From Chloroflexi bacterium HGW-Chloroflexi-3 (lineage in GTDB: Bacteria; Chloroflexota; Anaerolineae; Anaerolineales; Anaerolineaceae): 64,000 bases of DNA. Under the pieces are notes generated by a model. The model searched no databases and was not told where the DNA came from. It saw only the letters and a program-made list of their open reading frames with translations. Below, piece by piece: positions 16,992-25,535 of this stretch. Within the stretch, counting starts at the first letter, position 1. The number at the start of each line of letters is the position of its first letter. Both the position numbers and the translations under genes were made by a program. Where the stretch lies: the NCBI GenBank assembly GCA_002842045.1, contig PHBX01000013.1, positions 39,887-103,886 of the forward strand, read 5' to 3'.

Positions 16992-17912
16992 CTAAACTTT
17001 TTCAAATATTTTTTCGCCTAAAATTCCACTCGGCCGGAAAATTAAGAAGGCAATAACCGCCAGGAATGAAAAAACATCCTGATATTGAGACCCATTCGGT
17101 ATATAGGCGGCAGCAAACACTTCAATAAAACCTAATAAAACACCACCAACAATTGCGCCTTGAAAATCGCCCAAACCACCAATAACTGCTGCAGAAAAAC
17201 CTTTAATACCTAAATTGCTTCCTAAATTAAATTTGGTAATGCCGTAAAAGGCACCATTAAGAATACCAGCCAGTCCTGCTAAAGCTGATCCAATAATAAA
17301 CACTGTAATGATGGTCTTTTCTATATTAATGCCCATCATTTGAGAAACATCTGAGTTTTGGGACACAGCCCGCATGGCAAGCCCCATTTTTGTTCTCTTA
17401 ATTATGAAGTTTAGACTGATAATGCAAATCACAGAGAGAAAAATAATGGTTAAGGAGTCGTATCCAAATCTTAATCCTGAAATTTCCAGTATACCGGATG
17501 GCAGGAGCTTTGGAAACACCTGCGGATTACTACCATTCGGATAAATAACACGGATGGCTTCCCGAATGACCTGACCTGCTGCAACAGATGCAAGTAACAA
17601 TATCAGACGAGGAGCAACCAGTAACGGCTTCACAAGAATTTTATAAATTCCAGCGCCCCACAAACCTGTTAATAGCATTACAAGAATAATGATTACTGGT
17701 ATTAACAGTCCTGCTCCTGCTGATAACCATCCCATTTTGGTAGCAAAAAGGAAAATCGGCATTAAAAGAAATGTACCCATCACGCAGGTATCACCGTGTG
17801 AAAAATTTGCCAGGTTGATGACACCCACATACATTGTGAATCCAACAGCCACCAGAGTATATAGACTGCTTACTAATAATGCTGAAATAAAAAGTTGGAA
17901 GAAAGTATTCAC
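16992..17912 (-). CDS. livH: Branched-chain amino acid ABC transporter permease LivH
   Basis: 306 residues, eight hydrophobic segments. LivH hallmarks LYTLVAVGFTMYVGVINLANFSHG at the N-terminus and RAVSQNSDVSQMMGINIEKT (EAA loop), then FSAAVIGGLGDFQGAIVGG near the C-terminus. Separated from the substrate-binding protein by a strong hairpin that probably lowers expression of the permease genes relative to the binding protein. Confidence 0.95.
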   Translation of the reverse strand: MNTFFQLFISALLVSSLYTLVAVGFTMYVGVINLANFSHGDTCVMGTFLLMPIFLFATKMGWLSAGAGLLIPVIIILVMLLTGLWGAGIYKILVKPLLVAPRLILLLASVAAGQVIREAIRVIYPNGSNPQVFPKLLPSGILEISGLRFGYDSLTIIFLSVICIISLNFIIKRTKMGLAMRAVSQNSDVSQMMGINIEKTIITVFIIGSALAGLAGILNGAFYGITKFNLGSNLGIKGFSAAVIGGLGDFQGAIVGGVLLGFIEVFAAAYIPNGSQYQDVFSFLAVIAFLIFRPSGILGEKIFEKV

Positions 17913-17940
17913 AATAAATTATTCCTGTCAATTTTGGTAA

Positions 17941-17973
17941 TAGAAAGCGCGCTCATCATCTGCGCGCTTTCTA
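17941..17973 (-). terminator. Intra-operon hairpin between binding protein and livH
   Basis: Perfect 12-bp stem (17941-17952 pairs with 17962-17973; arm TAGAAAGCGCGC) with a 9-base loop and no clear U-run. Such stems after binding-protein genes commonly act as partial terminators or stabilise the 3' end of the abundant first message. Confidence 0.8.
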
Positions 17974-17992
17974 ATTTTGGAAAAATTCCTAA

Positions 17993-19162
17993 TTATTTGT
18001 CCCAGGGGAATGTTCTTACACCACTGGCATATTCAGAATCTTCATACTTAACCCATTTTTGATCCTGGTTTACGTACATTGTCAAACCACCAACACCATT
18101 TTGGCCATACTCGTCCCACTGGATATCGCCGATAACACCCTTGAATGTGTTACCAAGAATATAATCAACAATTTTCGCTTTGTCTGGACCAACTGCTTTG
18201 AGTGCATCCAGAATGATGGCAGCTGAGTCGTATGCATACGGACCATTTTGTTCAAAGGGATCCGTGTATTTTGCATTGTAAGCTTCTACGAAGGCGATCC
18301 CTTCAGGCGTGCTATTGACATCAAACGTACCTGAGCAAAAAGTGCCTTCAGCATCGCCTAAAACAATTTCTCCAAACGTGTCAGATTGAATTCCTGGAGG
18401 ACCCATGAACATTACATCGGTTAATCCTGCTTTCATGGATTGAATACGAACACCGGCTGCTTCGGTTGTTACACCAGCGTAGAAAATACCCTGAGGGTCC
18501 AACTCTCCAACACGGCTCAATACAGCTGCAAAATCCTGTTGACCAACCGTAACACCAATTGCCTCAAGGATTTTTCCACCACGTTTTTCGATTGCTGCGG
18601 TAAATTCGTCACGAATTTTTGTGCCGTAGTCTGTCGTGTCGTTGACGATGACCCAATCCATTATGCCGAATTTTTTAGCATATTCTGCGGCCAGTTCCAT
18701 GCTCTGTTCGGATGTGGGGATAACTCTTACCGGTTCCTTGTAGTCATTTCCGTAAATAATATCTCTATGAATGGTTCCCCAGAAAATTTGTGCCATTCCA
18801 TATTTATGAAATATATCTACGGTAGCTAAACCAACCGGACTGTTCCAGTGGGTGGCTGCAGCAACAATATCAGGATCGGATGCAATTTTTGTAGCGGCTG
18901 CAACACCGGTTGCTGGATCAGACGCATCATCTTCGTAAACCACTTCAATGTTATATGGGTAATCGCCAGCAGCTAAAACTTCATCAACCTTGAGCTGGAA
19001 TGAGTTTTTAGCCCCAATTCCTACTGCAGCATTTCCGCCTGATAGCGGACCAATAAAACCAATTTTGACAGTTTGTTTCTCTGCCGGTTTTGCAGGTCCA
19101 CAACCCACCAAAGACGCTACGATTAAAATCGTAATTAAAACTAATAGAATCTTTTTTACCAT
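17993..19162 (-). CDS. Liv-type ABC transporter substrate-binding lipoprotein
   Basis: 389 residues. Lipoprotein signal VKKILLVLITILIVASLVGC gives a lipid-anchored Cys. The mature part has the periplasmic-binding type I start VKIGFIGPLSGGNAAVGIGA, YEDDASDPATGVAAATKI and a second lobe typical of LivK-like proteins. Ligand not determinable from sequence. First gene of the operon, with a strong GGAGGAG ribosome binding site; the 176-base gap to the response regulator should hold the promoter. Confidence 0.93.
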   Translation of the reverse strand: MVKKILLVLITILIVASLVGCGPAKPAEKQTVKIGFIGPLSGGNAAVGIGAKNSFQLKVDEVLAAGDYPYNIEVVYEDDASDPATGVAAATKIASDPDIVAAATHWNSPVGLATVDIFHKYGMAQIFWGTIHRDIIYGNDYKEPVRVIPTSEQSMELAAEYAKKFGIMDWVIVNDTTDYGTKIRDEFTAAIEKRGGKILEAIGVTVGQQDFAAVLSRVGELDPQGIFYAGVTTEAAGVRIQSMKAGLTDVMFMGPPGIQSDTFGEIVLGDAEGTFCSGTFDVNSTPEGIAFVEAYNAKYTDPFEQNGPYAYDSAAIILDALKAVGPDKAKIVDYILGNTFKGVIGDIQWDEYGQNGVGGLTMYVNQDQKWVKYEDSEYASGVRTFPWDK

Positions 19163-19338
19163 TACTCCTCCAAATATAAATGTTATTAATTGTGAGTGAA
19201 ACGATTAGAAACGGTTTGGCACACCACAACTATATAAAGAAATGAAGGAGTTGTATATCATCCGGATGACAAGCCCAGAGTAGGGTTTATTTACTTCATA
19301 TGTAGGATATTTCCTACAGGACTAATGAGCCTTGAATA

Positions 19339-19968
19339 CTATGCAAGGCTATGTTCCATCACATAACGAATTAATTCAGCAGTTGTCGAAATTTTTAATT
19401 TTTCAAATATCCTCGCACGGTAGGTACTGACGGTTTTGGGGCTGAGATGCAAATCTGCAGCGATCATATTTATTTTTTTTCCTTTAGCTATCTCAAGCAT
19501 GACCTGAAATTCTCTATCCGAAAGGGCGTTGTGCAGTTCCTTTGGGTTGGGAGAGATTAAATCATCCACCAAAATTTGTGCCAATGTTGAAGTAACATAT
19601 TTTTTTCCAGAGATGATGCTTTGAATAGCAGCAACCAATTCAGTAGGCGCGCTATCTTTAGTAAGATATCCAAAGGCTCCATTTTTAATGGCTCTACGCG
19701 CGTATTGTTCCTCAGGATACATGCTCAAAAATAATACTTTGGCATTCGGTTGTATATTCTTGATTTGGTTAAGAATTTCCAACCCGTTACCATCCGGAAA
19801 GGAAATATCCAATATGAAGATGTCAAAAAGTTGATTGTTAATCAAACGTAGTGCAGATGCAGCACTGTCCGCTTCATATACTTCAAATGGAAAAGGCAAT
19901 TCGGTGAGGATATCCCGCACTCCTCGCCTTACGATTGAGTGATCATCAGCAATTAATATTTTTATCAT
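19339..19968 (-). CDS. NarL/LuxR-type response regulator
   Basis: 209 residues: receiver domain with acidic pair DDHSIVRRGV, phospho-acceptor Asp in FILDISFPDGNG (~55) and Lys in LTKDSAP, then a LuxR-type helix-turn-helix (LSDREFQVMLEIAKGKKINMI, LSPKTVSTYRARIFEKL). ATG overlaps the kinase stop by 4 bases. It probably controls the adjoining transporter operon, an inference from position. Confidence 0.94.
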   Translation of the reverse strand: MIKILIADDHSIVRRGVRDILTELPFPFEVYEADSAASALRLINNQLFDIFILDISFPDGNGLEILNQIKNIQPNAKVLFLSMYPEEQYARRAIKNGAFGYLTKDSAPTELVAAIQSIISGKKYVTSTLAQILVDDLISPNPKELHNALSDREFQVMLEIAKGKKINMIAADLHLSPKTVSTYRARIFEKLKISTTAELIRYVMEHSLA

Positions 19969-21995
19969 ATCAATTCTTCTATTTTTTTAGTTTCAAAAAG
20001 GGGAAGGGAAGCCATAACACAGGTACCTTTATTAGTATTACCTGTTATTTTTACTTCACCACCTTTTTGCCTAGCCCGTTCTTGCATACCTAACAACCCC
20101 AACGAATGATTATTATTAATTTCATTTAAAGTAATTCCCCGTCCATTATCTGAAATTTCCAGACGCAAACCGTCGTCTAAAAATTTCAATGAGATATTGG
20201 CTTTCGTTGCATGTGAGTGACGGGCAATATTTGTTAATGACTCTTGAAAAATGCGATACACTATAGTCTTAATGGCTGAACTCATGACGGGTTCGTTTTC
20301 AGGAAATTCAAATTGACAATCAATGTCAGATCGGTGTTTAAATTCACCCAGATACCACTCCATGGCAGGAATAAGCCCCAAATCATCCAATAAACCAGGA
20401 CGAAGTTCAGAAGTAAGTCTACGACTTATCTTAATAGCTTCATCAATCAGACTATTCATTGCTTCAAACCGATCAAGTAGCTTTGGAATGTCTGATTTAT
20501 TTCTTTTACACCAGGCAACATCCATTTTCAAACCTGTTAAGAGTTGCCCAAACTCATCGTGAATTTCTCTGGCAAGCAGCGCACGATCGGTTTCGATAGC
20601 GGTTTGCAAATAATTTGTTAACGCACGAAACTTCTCTTCACTCTCCTGTAACGCTGCCTGTGCTTTTTTCATTAATGAAATATCACGCCACAAGCAATAG
20701 GCTTTGTCAAACAACCCGGTTTCCGTCTTTCCAATTCGACCATCAAAGGAAATATTGATCAACTCTCCATCGGATCGCAACATCTGAATTTCTACGTCAT
20801 GAATTTCACCCTGTAATAGCAACTTCGAGTAATGTTGTGTGAAGCTTGTTTTATCTTCTTCAATTAAAAATTCTCCAAACCATTTACCGATCACTTGATC
20901 TAATTGATACCCCAGTTTTTCCAACCAGATACCATTAACATCAACAATTCTTGCATCCATATCCAAAGATTGATATGGGTGAGGAGATTGCTGAAATAAA
21001 ATGCGGTAATACTCTGTGCTTTTTCGCAATTCTTCCTGAAGGCGAATCTTATCTGATATGTCAGTATACATTGCCAAGCTACCAGCATAATTGCCATCTT
21101 CATCGAGAATTGGATTGGCTGCCACATTTACCCAGATTATTTCTCCCGGTTTTGTTTTTAGCTGTAATTCATAGTTTTCACGAACACCCATTCTTCTATT
21201 TTTAATCTTATCCTCGATTAACTTTTTTCCTTCTTCATTCAACATATCACCATAGAACTGATCTTTTAACTCTTCCAGTGTGTAACCTGTCATCTCGGAA
21301 AATTTTTGATTGACGAAATAAAAATTACCTTCTGCATCAAAAGTACAAATTCCTTCTTCGGTGGTTTCAACAATATTGCGATATTTTTCTTCGCTTTTTT
21401 CCAAATCCAGGCTTAATTTTTTTCTGGTTAGTTGGTTAGAAAACAATAAGCCCAGCGCTACGGTAGCAATTGGATAGATAATCATAACCGGGGGGGCAAT
21501 ATTACGCAGAACCTGTAAAAAGACAACCTGTGGCAAAGAGATTGAATCAATAAACATGACCACATGAACGATAATGCCAAAAACGTAGAGCTCAAACCAG
21601 CTACTGGGGTTTTCCTGCTTTTTTCTGAGGTAACGCCAACCGATGCCTATGGCTGTTGAGGTAATAATGACAGACACGCCCATAATCGTACCGGCACCAC
21701 CCTGCCAGATGCGAAAGGCACTGGTCATGATGACAGCGATGGCAGAGGGAATAAAGCCAAAGAAAAGCCCGGAAATGCTTAATAAAATGGAGCGGGTATC
21801 AAACACCACTCCTGGCGAAAAAGGCAAAGTGGAAAACATAACTGCAATGCCCAAACCACCAATGGCAAACCCAGACAGAATTTTTTCCCAATTCGATCTA
21901 AGGTTTGAGCGCATAGAGACCATGCCATACACGGCCCATAACGCTAGAAGTAAGGCTGTGTTATTGATGAGACCTAAGAAAATATTGGCATTCAT
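19965..21995 (-). CDS. LytS-type (5TM) PAS histidine kinase
   Basis: 676 residues. N-terminal 5TMR-LYT-like sensor with ~5-6 membrane helices (residues 1-190), two PAS domains (about 200-320, EEKYRNIVETTEEGICTFDA; and 325-445, YYRILFQQSPHPYQSLDMDA), a HisKA_3 dimerisation domain with phospho-acceptor His in LLAREIHDEFGQLLTGL, and a HATPase_c domain (DNGRGITLNEI, GLLGMQERARQKGG). NarL-pair architecture. Cognate of the response regulator it overlaps. Ligand unknown. Confidence 0.93.
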   Translation of the reverse strand: MNANIFLGLINNTALLLALWAVYGMVSMRSNLRSNWEKILSGFAIGGLGIAVMFSTLPFSPGVVFDTRSILLSISGLFFGFIPSAIAVIMTSAFRIWQGGAGTIMGVSVIITSTAIGIGWRYLRKKQENPSSWFELYVFGIIVHVVMFIDSISLPQVVFLQVLRNIAPPVMIIYPIATVALGLLFSNQLTRKKLSLDLEKSEEKYRNIVETTEEGICTFDAEGNFYFVNQKFSEMTGYTLEELKDQFYGDMLNEEGKKLIEDKIKNRRMGVRENYELQLKTKPGEIIWVNVAANPILDEDGNYAGSLAMYTDISDKIRLQEELRKSTEYYRILFQQSPHPYQSLDMDARIVDVNGIWLEKLGYQLDQVIGKWFGEFLIEEDKTSFTQHYSKLLLQGEIHDVEIQMLRSDGELINISFDGRIGKTETGLFDKAYCLWRDISLMKKAQAALQESEEKFRALTNYLQTAIETDRALLAREIHDEFGQLLTGLKMDVAWCKRNKSDIPKLLDRFEAMNSLIDEAIKISRRLTSELRPGLLDDLGLIPAMEWYLGEFKHRSDIDCQFEFPENEPVMSSAIKTIVYRIFQESLTNIARHSHATKANISLKFLDDGLRLEISDNGRGITLNEINNNHSLGLLGMQERARQKGGEVKITGNTNKGTCVMASLPLFETKKIEELI

Positions 21996-22179
21996 AGAGA
22001 AATCCTTTTTGGATCGGTATGATCAAATCCAAATTTTTATTATAAGTCAGTTTGAGAAATGGGATTTAAATTACCAAGGATGAATGGTTGGAACATATCC
22101 AAATTGACAACAAGGGACAACTCGGTCTCGCGTCCCCGGCAAAGTACCCGAGCGGAGTGAGTGATATCTCCCGCCGCAA

Positions 22180-22280
22180 CCTCCATTCAACAATCCTGAA
22201 ATATGCCTGCGCATCGTCCGTGCCAGGGATGGTGATTTTTACATTCAGGTCAACCAGAATGGGCCACGGTTGTTGATGAG
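22180..22280 (+). pseudogene. Decayed coding fragment, copy 1
   Basis: Frame ending at the TGA near 22278 reads NPEICLRIVRARDGDFYIQV then NQNGPRLLMR. It matches the fragment at 23875 (SSEIRLRIVRAKNGGFYVQV, DQDGERL) at 18 of 27 positions or so, with many synonymous changes. No start, no parent gene in the window; family not recognised. Confidence 0.55.
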
Positions 22281-22309
22281 GTGAGGGAAGTACTTTATTA
22301 CTTGCACAC

Positions 22310-22450
22310 CCCGGGTTGATACCCGTTCCGAGTACTCGAACCCGGGTCTGGTAATTTCAAATCGGCTCAAGCCTCTAGGTTACCCCCCCGGAACCATCTT
22401 GAGATGGTTTGAGTCTGATAACCTGTGGTTTGAACCACAGGTGTGTGGCA
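22310..22450. repeat. Tandem palindrome cluster
   Basis: Consecutive palindromes: ACCTGTGGTTTGAACCACAGG (near 22422-22443), AACCATCTTGAGATGGTTT (near 22394-22412), and a CCCGGGTT/AACCCGGG pair. Same architecture as the clusters at 13.9 and 23.8 kb but different stem sequences. Confidence 0.75.
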
Positions 22451-22535
22451 GGCAGGCAGATGAGGCGGGTTGAATGCGTTTGCCAGATTAAGGTATGATC
22501 AATGTACATTCATCAAGAGGAGATTCCTGCGAATT

Positions 22536-23375
22536 GTGAAGATTCTTTCTGTTTGGCTTCTAATCCCGTTGCTGTTGAGCGCGTGCAGCCCTGACCAGGC
22601 GGTTGTAACGCTGGCTGCACCTGTCAATCCCAACGCACCTGACACAGTTGCGTACTGGTGGAATCCGGCTCCCGGGTTCTCCTGGCAGTGGCAATTGGAT
22701 TCGGCGGAGGTGGACGCATCCCAAACTGTGGATGTGATTGATCTGGATTATGAGACCGATCCGGTGGTGATCGCAACGCTGAAGGAAAAGGGCATCCACA
22801 CTATCTGTTATATCAGCGTTGGCTCCTGGGAGGACTGGCGCCCTGATGCCGATCAATTCCCGGAGGAATTGCTGGGGAAACGCTACCGCGGTTGGCCGGG
22901 GGAACGCTGGCTGGATATCCGCCGCCTGGATCTGCTGGCGCCGCTGCTGCGTGCCCGTTTAGACCAGTGCCAGCAGCGTGGATTTGATGCAGTTGAACCG
23001 GATAACATGGATATTTTCTCCAATGCGTCCGGTTTTCCGATCACATATACGGAACAATTAACCTTTGCCAGGTGGCTGGCACAGGAAGCACATACGCGTG
23101 GATTGGCAATTGGTCAGAAAAATGCTCCGGAAATGACCGCCGACCTGGTGGATTTGTTTGATTTCGCTACCAGTGAGGATTGTTTTGCGCAAGGATGGTG
23201 CGAGGAGTTGGTGCCATATATCGATGCGGGGAAAGCGGTGTTTGCGGCTGAGTACACAGATACGGATGTGGACTTTGCCGCCGCCTGTCTGTGGGGTGCA
23301 GCAGCGGATTTTTCATTTATCTTGAAAAACCGTGACCTGGATGCCTGGATGCAGCCCTGCACGGATGTGCCATAG
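22536..23375 (+). CDS. GH114-like endo-alpha-1,4-polygalactosaminidase family lipoprotein
   Basis: About 280 residues from the GTG at 22536, preceded by AAGAGGAGA. Signal KILSVWLLIPLLLSAC ends in a lipobox. The mature domain has the GH114 (TIM-barrel) hallmarks WQWQLDS, VIDLDYETDPVVIATLKEKG, CYISVGSWEDWRPD, GWPGERWLDIR, FDAVEPDNMD (catalytic Asp/Glu region) and IGQKNAPEM. GH114 enzymes cleave galactosamine-containing exopolysaccharide. An upstream frame to 22470 would put the lipobox too deep. Flanked on both sides by repeat clusters and gene fragments, so it may have arrived with them. Confidence 0.85.
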   Translation: MKILSVWLLIPLLLSACSPDQAVVTLAAPVNPNAPDTVAYWWNPAPGFSWQWQLDSAEVDASQTVDVIDLDYETDPVVIATLKEKGIHTICYISVGSWEDWRPDADQFPEELLGKRYRGWPGERWLDIRRLDLLAPLLRARLDQCQQRGFDAVEPDNMDIFSNASGFPITYTEQLTFARWLAQEAHTRGLAIGQKNAPEMTADLVDLFDFATSEDCFAQGWCEELVPYIDAGKAVFAAEYTDTDVDFAAACLWGAAADFSFILKNRDLDAWMQPCTDVP

Positions 23376-23688
23376 CAGCACCCACAACCCGGTTGGCTTT
23401 TATGTTTAAGAAATGCGAAGACTCGTAGTGTGCGGCCCTTACCCAAATGGGATGATATGGCTGAACAGTTGACAGTTGACAGTGACTAGTCCTAAAATCA
23501 TGACTGAAAATTACAGCTCAACTGCTCTTTCATGATACTTTCTCTGGGATTAATCGAAGACAATTATCCCGGAGGAGGACTTGGATTAAGGTGCTGGCAG
23601 GAGTGTCGTTACATTTTGGAACCGACCGATGACAGGGGATGAGGATTCGCTCACGGCTGCCTGCTCAACGCTCATGCCCAAATGGGAT

Positions 23689-23812
23689 TGTTAGCCGGCC
23701 GTAGAGGTGAAGGTTCGGAGAACGGAATGGATGCGAGTGAACACCCCTACCGTGATCGCCACAGAATCAATTCTGTGGCTGGGGATTCAACCCGATTGAA
23801 ATCGGTTGGGGG
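23689..23812. repeat. REP-like repeat unit, copy 2
   Basis: Near-identical to 13667-13790 (GTAGAGGTGAAGGTTCGGAG ... CACCCCTAC, then the GCCACAGAAT/ATTCTGTGGC palindrome), followed by AACCCGATTGAAATCGGTT. Confidence 0.85.
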
Positions 23813-23874
23813 AGGTTGTGTGAGCGGTAGCTCCCCGGTCACCTGTCTCCCGTCCCCGGTCGGCAGTTCAGAGA

Positions 23875-23962
23875 TTCGTTTGCGCATCGTGCGGGCGAAG
23901 AATGGGGGTTTTTATGTCCAGGTGGATCAGGATGGGGAGAGGTTAAGTCAAATCGGTGATGG
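23875..23962 (+). pseudogene. Decayed coding fragment, copy 2
   Basis: Encodes SSEIRLRIVRAKNGGFYVQV and DQDGERLSQI, homologous to the fragment at 22180-22280. Both copies follow palindrome clusters or CCCGTCCCCGG-type simple sequence, so they may belong to one composite repeat. Confidence 0.55.
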
Positions 23963-23975
23963 TAAATTAAAATTC

Positions 23976-24182
23976 CTAACCTCTCAAACGAATTTTGCCA
24001 TCAACCCGCATAAACAATTCTGGATGATTGCTTACTCTGGCAGAAATTTGGTTCGGTTCAATATCTGAACCATCCTTTTTTCGGTACAACCTCCGGTTGT
24101 TGATTACATCCGCTAATTCTTGGGTTGTCATTGGTTTCTTTTTCTCGCTCAGAATTTGAGCTATCGCTTCATGCAACAACAT
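23976..24182 (-). CDS. Small HARE-HTH-like protein
   Basis: 68 residues: LHEAIAQILSEKKKPMTTQE, LADVINNRRLYRKKDGSDIE, SARVSNHPELFMRVDG. This is the winged-helix HARE-HTH fold (helix, LADxIN, R-VSNHPxLF-x-xDG-x-I), usually fused to restriction endonucleases or RNA polymerase subunits. Encoded 20 bases after the Mrr-type nuclease on the same strand, probably a DNA-binding partner or accessory of it. It ends close to the fragment on the other strand. Confidence 0.75.
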   Translation of the reverse strand: MLLHEAIAQILSEKKKPMTTQELADVINNRRLYRKKDGSDIEPNQISARVSNHPELFMRVDGKIRLRG

Positions 24183-24202
24183 AATAATCTTCCTTGTTGA
24201 GA

Positions 24203-25228
24203 TTATTTATCTCTTAATCGACCAATCTTCTCCCACTTCCCTGTCTTTTCATCCCAGTATTTCCAGAAATCCCAGCCATTTACGGTTTTCCATTCAACAA
24301 CTTCCTTTGCAGCGTTTGTTGGTGTAGGAAATACTTGGTTTTTCAATGAAACTTCTCCATTAATATTTAACATTTCTGCTTCAAAGTATTGTTCTTTATG
24401 GTGAGCTTGAATTTTCAATGGAAAGGTATTTTTAATACTATCTTTCGTTTTCTTTCTTGGTTTTGAAATTCCTTGATCTTGCTCCGTTTCTTCTATAGAA
24501 ACCCCTAGTATTTCAGACCAATATTCACCATCAATTGTTGGAACAACATATTCTTCCAATTTGACTCCCACCTTATATTCGATTAATAAATCAACCAGTT
24601 GATCACCATCTATTAAGCGAATTGGAGTTTTGCCTTGAGCTATTGAATCCTTTTTGGCTTCGTTTGTAAAATTACTAGGGGTAATAATTAACCCTTGTTC
24701 TGAATCTGCAACCCTTAACGACCCACGCAAATCTCTAACCACATCAGAGCCAACATTTTTCGACCATCTCTTTGCTTGAATGGCTATTTTTACTTCACTT
24801 AATGGGTTAGATCGAAGCACCCCACGGACATCAACACCTTTATCATTCGAGTAAGGAGTATTTTCAGTGTTTTCAAACCCCATTTCCTCAAGCAAAATTT
24901 TTATGAGTTCCTCAAACTTCGATGGATCAATTTTCAGCAAATGTTTTCTTAATTCTTTCTTTACTTGGGTCTGAATGTTTTGAAAATGTTGATCAATATT
25001 TAAGGAGGAGGTAATCTTAAGCCCAAAAGTACCCCGTTGATCACCCCTTCGAAATCGTGAATTTGGTTTGAGCGTATCGGTATAAAGCAATGCTCCCATT
25101 GAAGCATCTGGTGTCAATCCGGCTGTGTCGAGCATATTTGCTTCCAATGCAATGGAAGTTATCTCACGATAATGAAGTTGTTTACCACTTTTTTTTAATA
25201 TTTCATGTGCAGCGTCTTTGAATCTCAT
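24203..25228 (-). CDS. Mrr-type restriction endonuclease with HARE-HTH domain
   Basis: 341 residues. N-terminal HARE-HTH (MRFKDAAHEILKKSGKQLHY, RREI-like YREITSIALEANML), central Mrr_cat PD-(D/E)XK nuclease: FEELIKILLEEMGFENTENT, KGVDVRGVL, VKIAIQAKRWSKNVG (D ... Q-x-K catalytic core), then an extra C-terminal ~110 residues without a clear match. Mrr enzymes cut modified DNA. AT-rich compared with flanks, consistent with transfer; first member of the defence island, divergent from hsdM. Confidence 0.88.
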   Translation of the reverse strand: MRFKDAAHEILKKSGKQLHYREITSIALEANMLDTAGLTPDASMGALLYTDTLKPNSRFRRGDQRGTFGLKITSSLNIDQHFQNIQTQVKKELRKHLLKIDPSKFEELIKILLEEMGFENTENTPYSNDKGVDVRGVLRSNPLSEVKIAIQAKRWSKNVGSDVVRDLRGSLRVADSEQGLIITPSNFTNEAKKDSIAQGKTPIRLIDGDQLVDLLIEYKVGVKLEEYVVPTIDGEYWSEILGVSIEETEQDQGISKPRKKTKDSIKNTFPLKIQAHHKEQYFEAEMLNINGEVSLKNQVFPTPTNAAKEVVEWKTVNGWDFWKYWDEKTGKWEKIGRLRDK

Positions 25229-25535
25229 AATAACCCCAAATTATTCAGTAATTATACGAATTGCGATTTTTATTTATTTATCTAATTAATCATACACTCA
25301 TTTTTTCTGTGAAAACCTAAAACAAATAAAAGATTTTATCAAACACGATAATAATACATAATCCCATTACTGTTCATTCATTACAAAAAACTTTCAATTG
25401 AAGTTTCTTCTCTCAAAAAGCTTTAAAAGTACTTCAAAAATCTGTATAATAAAATCTGAATAACTCTTTCCAATTCTTCACTATCCTTCAAGATCCATCA
25501 ATTCCAAAAGTCAGGGGATCATTCAGGAGAATCAT
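25229..25535. promoter_or_regulatory. Divergent promoter region between Mrr gene and hsdM
   Basis: 307 bases, AT-rich, no ORF. A TATAAT hexamer at about 25445-25450 lies ~90 bases before hsdM; its -35 is weak. An AGGAG ribosome binding site precedes the hsdM ATG. Confidence 0.5.

Noticed and set aside
22310..22450. tRNA gene (GTTCGAA-like segment)
   Set aside because: The CTCGAACCCGGG segment is part of palindromes; no cloverleaf with acceptor, D and anticodon stems could be built.
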